Below, in pieces: positions 1 to 5,278 of a DNA stretch of 5,278 nt. The translations under genes and the position numbers were made by a program. Each line of letters starts with the position of its first letter. The stretch's first letter is position 1. The notes beneath the pieces are model-generated. The model was not told the origin of the DNA, did no database searches, and was given only the letters and a program-made list of their open reading frames with translations. Origin of the DNA: an uncultured Burkholderiales bacterium (GTDB taxonomy: Bacteria; Pseudomonadota; Gammaproteobacteria; Burkholderiales; Burkholderiaceae_F); assembly GCA_903871435.1 (NCBI GenBank), contig CAIQGU010000017.1, forward strand, positions 1-5,278, read 5' to 3'.

Positions 1-373
1 CCGTGCCATTGGGCATCGTCACCGATACGGAGCGCTTCGCCCGGTCGATCCGCAGGTTTCCGAGCTGCCGGCGCACCTCGTAGGGCGCGGTGAAATAACC
101 GACATTTTCTGCGGCAAAGTCCGGGTCCAGCCCCGAGATGAAGACGGAGGAGCACAGGATCTTGGCATAGCCGGATGCGTAATGATCCATCGGATCGCCC
201 GGCGGCGGCACATAAGGGGTAGCGAGTTCCAGCGCGTGGGCGCGCGCCAGCAGCGCCTGGTGGGCATCGGGTGGCTCGGCTGCCGCGGCTGGCGCCAGCA
301 CGGCGGCCATCAGGGCGACCCAGAGCACCCGCCCCGCCCCCGAAGCACCTCCCCTCGAACCGGATCCGTCCAT
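1..373 (-). CDS. Exported serine hydrolase, probable beta-lactamase superfamily (N-terminal part only)
   Basis: An open frame on the minus strand runs without a stop from an ATG at 373-371 off the left edge, giving 124 residues. The start is supported by AGGGGG at 387-382, 8 bases upstream. Residues 16-32 form a hydrophobic stretch (VLWVALMAAVLAPAAAA) ending in an Ala-rich site typical of signal peptidase I cleavage, so the protein is probably exported to the periplasm. The n-region is unusually long, with only Arg7 and Arg15 as charges. The mature part, including a CSSVFISGLDPDFAAEN segment (74-90), resembles from memory the N-terminal extension of proteobacterial proteins annotated as serine hydrolases of the class C beta-lactamase / 6-aminohexanoate-dimer hydrolase type. 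The catalytic SxxK and YxN motifs would lie beyond the window, so activity and substrate cannot be judged. It is divergent from ettA. The signal peptide is firm; the family call is moderate. Confidence 0.62.
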   Translation of the reverse strand, partial: MDGSGSRGGASGAGRVLWVALMAAVLAPAAAAEPPDAHQALLARAHALELATPYVPPPGDPMDHYASGYAKILCSSVFISGLDPDFAAENVGYFTAPYEVRRQLGNLRIDRAKRSVSVTMPNGT

Positions 374-381
374 CCCTGCTG

Positions 382-387
382 CCCCCT
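382..387 (-). promoter_or_regulatory. Shine-Dalgarno site of the exported hydrolase
   Basis: AGGGGG on the minus strand lies 8 bases before the ATG at 373. It decides that start, which also puts the signal peptide at the N-terminus. Confidence 0.55.
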
Positions 388-444
388 GATGCCGCTCTGT
401 GATCTTGCCTGACCATACCTGCAGTTGCCCACCCTGACAACGTT

Positions 445-464
445 GCCCGGGAGCCGGGCCGGGC
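445..464. repeat. GC-rich inverted repeat with alternative pairing partners in the ettA leader
   Basis: GCCCGG (445-450) can pair with CCGGGC at 454-459 (3-base loop) or with the second CCGGGC at 459-464 (8-base loop), which is followed by TTTCT. The element sits about 40 bases before the ettA start in the divergent intergenic region (374-504). The second pairing looks like a weak attenuator or terminator on the plus strand, but the stem is only 6 bp and chance occurrence in GC-rich DNA is quite possible. I found no convincing sigma-70 -35/-10 pair in this region; a 5/6 match to the -35 box (CTGACA, 434-439) has no matching -10 at the right distance. Confidence 0.3.
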
Positions 465-491
465 TTTCTGTAAGCTACGCCTCTTACGAGT

Positions 492-496
492 GAGGG
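492..496 (+). promoter_or_regulatory. Shine-Dalgarno site of ettA
   Basis: GAGGG lies 8 bases before the ATG at 505. It favours that ATG over the in-frame GTG at 490, which overlaps the site itself and would add five residues that E. coli EttA does not have. Confidence 0.55.
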
Positions 497-504
497 CGAG
501 ACCT

Positions 505-2163
<1,659 letters not shown>

Positions 2164-2174
2164 CGCCGTTAAAG

Positions 2175-2218
2175 GCCCACCGCAACCGTATTTTTGCGGT
2201 GGGCGGCTGAATTAGCCG
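2175..2218 (+). terminator. Hairpin downstream of ettA, probable terminator
   Basis: GCCCACCGCAA (2175-2185) pairs perfectly with TTGCGGTGGGC (2194-2204) around an 8-base loop, starting 11 bases after the ettA stop. A second small stem overlaps it by one base: CGGCT (2204-2208) with AGCCG (2214-2218), followed by TTT. The strong stem is not directly followed by a U-tract on the plus strand. On the minus strand it is followed by CTTT. It is therefore either an imperfect rho-independent terminator or a hairpin that protects the 3' end. Confidence 0.6.
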
Positions 2219-2229
2219 TTTCGAGAGCG

Positions 2230-2266
2230 CTTATTACTTATTCATAGTCTTCCACTCAGAATAAGT
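2230..2266. repeat. AT-rich CTTATT repeats and 8-bp inverted repeat upstream of the chemoreceptor
   Basis: ACTTATTC (2236-2243) is repeated in perfect inversion as GAATAAGT (2259-2266) with a 15-base spacer. Another direct copy of CTTATT lies at 2230-2235. The element is markedly AT-rich compared with its surroundings and lies about 95 bases before the chemoreceptor ATG. Position and symmetry suggest an operator or promoter element, but no known regulator consensus fits it clearly. It does not match the E. coli FlhDC box order, and the nearest sigma-28-like -10 (GCCG at 2280-2283) lacks a good -35. Confidence 0.35.
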
Positions 2267-2310
2267 GACGGTTAGGATTGCCGTACCCGTTAGTCAAGGC
2301 TTTACGGGCC

Positions 2311-2331
2311 ACCGTTGCCGCCGGCAACGGT
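2311..2331 (+). promoter_or_regulatory. Leader hairpin just upstream of the chemoreceptor start
   Basis: ACCGTTGCC (2311-2319) pairs perfectly with GGCAACGGT (2323-2331) around a 3-base GCC loop. GCAACGG recurs ten bases later at 2334-2340, so the left arm has two possible partners. The second one would cover part of the only G-rich stretch (2339-2342) before the ATG at 2360. The structure could affect mRNA stability or translation; this is inference from the sequence alone. Confidence 0.35.
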
Positions 2332-2359
2332 TCGCAACGGGGCGACGAAAAAATCCACC

Positions 2360-3922
2360 ATGAATCTATCTGCACTGAAATTTGGCACTCGGCTCACGCT
2401 GGGCTTCGGCATCGTGCTCGCGCTCATGGTCGCCATGGCCGGGTTCGGAACCTATAGCGTCACGCGCATACTCGATATCAATCACGAAATCGCCGAAAAA
2501 ACCGAACGCTACAACCTCGCCGCCCAGTGGATGGGCGACACCCGCCTGAACCTCACGCGCGCTCTGGCCATTGCCAAGTCGGGGAACAATCCTGCGCTGG
2601 TGGCCTACCTCAAGCCGCAGATGGCCGAGACCAGCAAACAGATCGCCGAACGGCAGAAGTCCTTGCAGGAAAGCATGCTGGACGAAGCCAGCAAGGCGCA
2701 GTTGGCGATAATTGCCGAGAAGCGCTCAAAGTACGTGGCCGCACGCGACGCCATCATGGCCCAGATGCAGGCAGGTGACATGGCGGGCGCATTGGCGCGC
2801 GTCGACGCCGACATGATTCCGGCGGCGGCGGACTATACCGATGCCATCACGCTGCTCAAGGAGGGCCTCGGCGCCGATGTGCAGCTGGCCAGCCCCCTGC
2901 TCGAGTCCAACGCCCGCTCCACCCGTACCTGGTTGATCATTCTTACGGCTGTGGCGCTGGCAGCGGGCAGCATCCTGGCGCTGCTCATCACGCGCTCCAT
3001 CACGGAACCCATGCGCCGGGCCATCGCTGCGGCCCGCTGCGTGGCCGAGGGTGATCTCTCCCACAGCATGCCAGTCGTCACCGGTGTCGATGAAATCGCC
3101 CAGCTGCAAAATGCCCTGGCTGCCATGCAGGAGCGTCTGCGCGAGGTCGTCAGCCGTATTCGCGCGGCTACCGACGAGGTGACCACGGCTTCGGCCGAGA
3201 TTGCCTCGGGCGGGCAGGATCTGTCGATGCGCTCCGAGCAGGCGGCCAGCAATCTGCAGCAGACCGCCGCGTCGATGGAACAGCTCACCAGCAGCACCCG
3301 CCAGACGGCCACGATCGCGCATCGCGCCAAGGACCTTGCCGGCAATGCCTCGGCAGTTGCCGAACGCGGTGGCGCGGCGGTGGGACAGGTCGTGGCGACC
3401 ATGGAGGCCATCAACCTGGCCAGCCGCAAGATCGTCGACATCATCGGTGTGATCGATGGCATCGCGTTCCAGACCAACATCCTGGCGCTCAACGCGGCCG
3501 TGGAGTCGGCGCGTGCCGGCGAGCAGGGCCGGGGGTTTGCCGTGGTTGCGGCGGAAGTGCGGGCGCTGGCGCAGCGCAGCGCCACGGCTGCGCGCGAAAT
3601 CAAGGCGCTGATCGGCGACTCGGTCGAGAAGGTCGAGTCCGGCAGCGCGCAGGTCAAGAGCGCCGGCGGCACCATGCAGGAAATCGTCACCAACGTGCAA
3701 AGCGTTTCGCAGATGATCGGCGAGATCAGCGTCGCCACCCTGGAACAGCAAAGCGGCATCGATCAGATCAACACCGCGGTGACGCACCTCGATCAGATGA
3801 CCCAGCAGAACGCTGCGCTGGTGGAAGAAAGCGCAGCGGCTGCCGAGAGCCTGCAGGAGCAGGCCGGAGCGCTCGCCGAGGTAGTGCGCGTGTTCCGGCT
3901 GACGCCGGCAGCGGCGCACTGA
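2360..3922 (+). CDS. Methyl-accepting chemotaxis protein (4HB-type sensor, HAMP, signalling domain)
   Basis: This is a complete 520-residue transmembrane chemoreceptor. It binds a ligand, or senses one indirectly, in the periplasm and controls the kinase CheA through CheW to steer flagellar rotation. TM1 spans about 11-34. The mostly helical periplasmic region (about 35-190) looks like a four-helix-bundle MCP sensor. TM2 is at about 191-211 and HAMP at about 212-266. The cytoplasmic coiled-coil hairpin covers about 270-515, with the highly conserved tip [20 protein letters not shown] (368-387) and then [14 protein letters not shown] (387-400). The methylation region includes [13 protein letters not shown] (300-312), and [11 protein letters not shown] is at 481-491. 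The protein ends FRLTPAAAH and has no NWETF-like pentapeptide for tethering CheR/CheB. The ATG at 2360 is chosen because it yields the usual MCP N-terminus ([12 protein letters not shown]); a TTG at 2315 would add 15 unlikely residues inside a hairpin. The ribosome site is weak (GGGG at 2339-2342 is far away). The ligand cannot be predicted. No other che or flagellar gene is in the window. Confidence 0.95.
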   Translation: MNLSALKFGTRLTLGFGIVLALMVAMAGFGTYSVTRILDINHEIAEKTERYNLAAQWMGDTRLNLTRALAIAKSGNNPALVAYLKPQMAETSKQIAERQKSLQESMLDEASKAQLAIIAEKRSKYVAARDAIMAQMQAGDMAGALARVDADMIPAAADYTDAITLLKEGLGADVQLASPLLESNARSTRTWLIILTAVALAAGSILALLITRSITEPMRRAIAAARCVAEGDLSHSMPVVTGVDEIAQLQNALAAMQERLREVVSRIRAATDEVTTASAEIASGGQDLSMRSEQAASNLQQTAASMEQLTSSTRQTATIAHRAKDLAGNASAVAERGGAAVGQVVATMEAINLASRKIVDIIGVIDGIAFQTNILALNAAVESARAGEQGRGFAVVAAEVRALAQRSATAAREIKALIGDSVEKVESGSAQVKSAGGTMQEIVTNVQSVSQMIGEISVATLEQQSGIDQINTAVTHLDQMTQQNAALVEESAAAAESLQEQAGALAEVVRVFRLTPAAAH

Positions 3923-3938
3923 GGGTATGCGGTTATCA

Positions 3939-3965
3939 CGGTGCACCACTGCCAGTGGTGCACCG
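3939..3965. terminator. Perfect 12-bp hairpin between convergent genes, possible bidirectional terminator
   Basis: CGGTGCACCACT (3939-3950) pairs with AGTGGTGCACCG (3954-3965) around a GCC loop. It lies between the chemoreceptor stop (3922) and the stop of the convergent DUF4337 gene (3972), the usual place for a shared terminator. There is no T-run on either strand after the stem, so it is not a textbook intrinsic terminator. Each arm contains GGTGCACC, itself an 8-bp palindrome, so the element is both an inverted and a direct repeat. Confidence 0.5.
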
Positions 3966-3971
3966 CTAGCG

Positions 3972-4553
3972 CTACATCCCCGCCAGCGCCATTGCCCCGA
4001 ACGCGACGCCCGCAACGGCCACCAGCCCGACGCCGTACAACAGCCACGTCTTGCGCGACAACAGCGCAATGGCAGATAGGGCAATGGCAATCTGCATGGC
4101 GGTCGCACCCAGCGCCCAGCGGTGGTGCTCATGCATCTGTTCTTCGCTGCGCTTGTCCCATTCCTCGACGTCGGCCTCCAGGGCATCGGCCTTGGTCTTG
4201 ATGTCGGCCTGTTCCTTCTTGTAGCGGTCGGCCTCGGCCTTGAAGTTCTCGGCGTACTCCGGCTTGGTGGCCATCAGGGCGCCAAAATCCGCCAGATTGC
4301 GCTTTACGCCCTTGGCCTGGTAGTAGTTCCACTGGTCATTGGCCTTGGTCTTGGTGATGGCCGCCGTGTTCTTGTAGAGCTGCGCCTTGGCCTGGGTATC
4401 GCCGCCCTGGAAGCCCATGATGGCGCCCAGCGTGGCCAGCACGGCGGACAGCACGGCAATGCGCCCCGGCAGCGAGTCGCCGCCACCGTGCTCGGCCGCA
4501 TGCTCTACAGCGTGGTCGTGGGCGCCATGTACATGAAATTCATCACCGGACAT
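3972..4553 (-). CDS. DUF4337 family membrane protein with His-rich N-terminus
   Basis: This is a complete 193-residue protein whose layout matches the DUF4337 family as I know it; the molecular function of that family is unknown. The N-terminus is rich in histidine (His7, 9, 12, 14, 18 and 22, in HVHGAHDHAVEHAAEH). A first membrane segment lies at about 30-48, ending GFQGG. A conserved-looking segment with NDQWNYYQAKG follows. A charged, probably coiled-coil stretch (about 100-142) comes before HHRWALGATAMQIAIAL. Two further membrane segments lie at about 146-165 and 169-192. It is therefore probably an inner-membrane protein with a soluble helical middle. The start has a very strong ribosome site. 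The gene begins 12 bases after the folA stop, so it is probably the third gene of a thyA-folA unit. The His cluster may bind metal or be a pH-sensitive tail; neither is shown. Confidence 0.88.
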   Translation of the reverse strand: MSGDEFHVHGAHDHAVEHAAEHGGGDSLPGRIAVLSAVLATLGAIMGFQGGDTQAKAQLYKNTAAITKTKANDQWNYYQAKGVKRNLADFGALMATKPEYAENFKAEADRYKKEQADIKTKADALEADVEEWDKRSEEQMHEHHRWALGATAMQIAIALSAIALLSRKTWLLYGVGLVAVAGVAFGAMALAGM

Positions 4554-4561
4554 CGTGGTTT

Positions 4562-4568
4562 CCTCCTA
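4562..4568 (-). promoter_or_regulatory. Strong Shine-Dalgarno of the DUF4337 gene overlapping the folA stop codon
   Basis: TAGGAGG on the minus strand (4568-4562) contains the folA stop TAG (4568-4566) as its first three bases. It lies 8 bases before the ATG at 4553. Ribosomes ending folA therefore stop on the site that starts the next gene, which favours coupled or re-initiated translation. The match to anti-SD is full (AGGAGG), the best in the window. Confidence 0.85.
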
Positions 4569-5087
4569 GGGGTTGCGCGTGGCGCCGGGCAAGTGCTCCG
4601 CGGCAGCCTCGTAATGGACAAAATCTATGGCGTAGGGGCGTTGTTCGCTGGCGGCCAGATGCTGGCGTGATCGTTCGAGCCAGCGCCCCGCCTGCAGCGG
4701 CGCAAAATGGGTGTCGCCGGCAAAATCCGCGTCGATTTCGGTAAGGTGGATGCTCGCCACCGGCCGCAGCAATGCCTGGGCGTAGAGTTCGCTGCCGCCA
4801 ATCACGAAAACATCCGCGTCGCCGCACAGCGCCAGCGCCGCGTCCAGGCTGGCCGCGGCTTCGGCGCCCGGCGCCTGCCATTCGCGGTTGCGCGTGACAA
4901 CGATGTTGCGCCGGCCCGGCAGGGGCCTGCCGATGGAATCCCAGGTCTTGCGGCCCATGATGATGGCGTGTCCGAGCGTGGTGCGCTTGAAATGCGCCAG
5001 GTCCTCGGGCAGGTGCCAGGGCATGGCGCCCTGATTACCGATGACGCCGTTGCGGGCGCGGGCCACGATGATATGCAGGCGTGCCAC
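4566..5087 (-). CDS. folA: Dihydrofolate reductase
   Basis: This complete 173-residue DHFR (E. coli enzyme 159) reduces dihydrofolate to tetrahydrofolate with NADPH in the cytoplasm, and is the usual target of trimethoprim. Family features in order: N-terminal strand LHIIVARARNGVIG (4-17), Met20-loop segment with AMPWHLPEDL (21-30) where Trp24 and acidic Asp29 correspond to E. coli Trp22 and catalytic Asp27, Phe33 for substrate contact, IIMGRKTWDSIGRPLPGR (42-59) for cofactor and folate tail binding, the VIGGSELY segment (95-102) for NADPH, and LTEID (115-119) followed by GDTHF (124-128). The start codon is GTG (5087-5085), fixed by the N-terminal alignment. It begins only 4 bases after the thyA stop with no strong ribosome site of its own (GGTGGCGG within the thyA end is the best candidate), so translation is probably coupled to thyA. 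No substitution typical of a plasmid-borne resistant Dfr enzyme is evident, and it looks like the chromosomal housekeeping copy. Confidence 0.96.
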   Translation of the reverse strand: MARLHIIVARARNGVIGNQGAMPWHLPEDLAHFKRTTLGHAIIMGRKTWDSIGRPLPGRRNIVVTRNREWQAPGAEAAASLDAALALCGDADVFVIGGSELYAQALLRPVASIHLTEIDADFAGDTHFAPLQAGRWLERSRQHLAASEQRPYAIDFVHYEAAAEHLPGATRNP

Positions 5088-5091
5088 AGCG

Positions 5092-5278
5092 TTAAACCGC
5101 CACCGGCGCCTTGATGTGCGGATGCGACTGGTAATCGAGGATCTCGAAATCCTCGTACCGGTAATCGAAGATCGAATCCGGCCGGCGGGCGATACGCAGC
5201 TGCGGGTAGGGATAGGGTTCGCGCGCCAGTTGCTGGCGCACCTGGTCGAAGTGGTTGCTGTAGATGTGGCAGTCGCCA
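5092..5278 (-). CDS. thyA: Thymidylate synthase (C-terminal 61 residues)
   Basis: The minus-strand frame enters from the right edge and ends at TAA (5094-5092). The visible residues begin [13 protein letters not shown], continue with a REPYPYPQL segment and [12 protein letters not shown], and end [10 protein letters not shown]. This is the classic ThyA C-terminus. The His and Tyr of the GDxHxY motif, which correspond to E. coli His207 and Tyr209, contact dUMP, and the terminal IKAPVAV closes over the active site. The distance from that His to the C-terminus (57 residues) equals that in E. coli ThyA. The enzyme makes dTMP from dUMP, turning methylene-tetrahydrofolate into dihydrofolate, which the adjacent folA product recycles. 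The catalytic Cys and the start are outside the window. The gene continues into folA after 4 bases. Confidence 0.97.
   Translation of the reverse strand, partial: GDCHIYSNHFDQVRQQLAREPYPYPQLRIARRPDSIFDYRYEDFEILDYQSHPHIKAPVAV

Noticed and set aside
490..504. A GTG start for ettA five codons upstream of the ATG.
   Set aside because: It overlaps the Shine-Dalgarno site used by the ATG at 505, and the extra residues are absent from E. coli EttA.
2261..2287. A possible sigma-28 (FliA) promoter before the chemoreceptor (TAAG ... GCCGTACC).
   Set aside because: Only the TAA and GCCG cores match, the spacing is one base short of the consensus, and the outer positions disagree. It is too weak to list as a promoter.
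2315..2359. An upstream TTG start that would lengthen the chemoreceptor by 15 residues.
   Set aside because: It lies within a hairpin arm and adds a polar tail before the standard MCP N-terminus. The ATG at 2360 gives the usual start.
2726..4186. A 486-codon open frame on the minus strand opposite the chemoreceptor, running into the DUF4337 gene.
   Set aside because: It overlaps two well-supported genes in another frame, has a low-complexity His/Arg-rich translation, and would cross the hairpin at 3939-3965. It is a shadow frame.
4122..4670. A hydrophobic 182-codon open frame on the plus strand opposite the DUF4337 gene.
   Set aside because: Hydrophobic, Leu/Gly/Val-rich antisense translations are expected opposite charged, coiled-coil coding sequence. 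The minus-strand gene has a strong ribosome site and a recognised family.
4566..5087. Acquired trimethoprim-resistant dfr gene.
   Set aside because: The gene sits directly behind thyA in a housekeeping arrangement, has the usual chromosomal FolA motifs, and shows no integron or transposon sequence nearby.

Overview
The window looks like ordinary chromosome from a GC-rich betaproteobacterium. The protein sequences (EttA, a FolA/ThyA pair, a DUF4337 protein and a Tsr/Tar-type chemoreceptor) fit Burkholderiales and, by my recollection of those families, most closely the Bordetella/Achromobacter group (Alcaligenaceae). That placement is inferred from protein resemblance and base composition, not from a marker gene.

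Layout from left to right. (1) Positions 1-373, minus strand: the first 124 residues of an exported protein with a signal peptide, probably a serine hydrolase of the beta-lactamase superfamily; the gene runs off the left edge. (2) A 131-base divergent intergenic region. (3) Positions 505-2163, plus strand: complete ettA, the ABC-F translation factor that senses the ATP/ADP ratio, followed by a perfect 11-bp hairpin. (4) A roughly 200-base leader holding AT-rich repeats and a second hairpin. (5) Positions 2360-3922, plus strand: a complete methyl-accepting chemotaxis protein. (6) A short convergent gap filled by a perfect 12-bp hairpin. (7) A minus-strand run, read from right to left: the 3' end of thyA (5278-5092), folA (5087-4566) and a small DUF4337 membrane protein (4553-3972). 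These three are packed with gaps of only 4 and 12 bases, so they very likely form one transcription unit.

ThyA and FolA work directly together. Thymidylate synthase oxidises methylene-tetrahydrofolate to dihydrofolate while making dTMP, and DHFR reduces the dihydrofolate back. The DUF4337 protein is co-transcribed by position, but its role is unknown. EttA and the chemoreceptor appear to be independent single-gene units.

I see no mobile element, CRISPR array, tRNA, rRNA or clear sign of horizontal transfer. I do not find a convincing new multi-gene system. The points most worth a second look are non-coding: the doubly symmetric hairpin between the convergent genes, the repeats in the chemoreceptor leader, and the tight coupling of a His-rich membrane protein of unknown function to folA.
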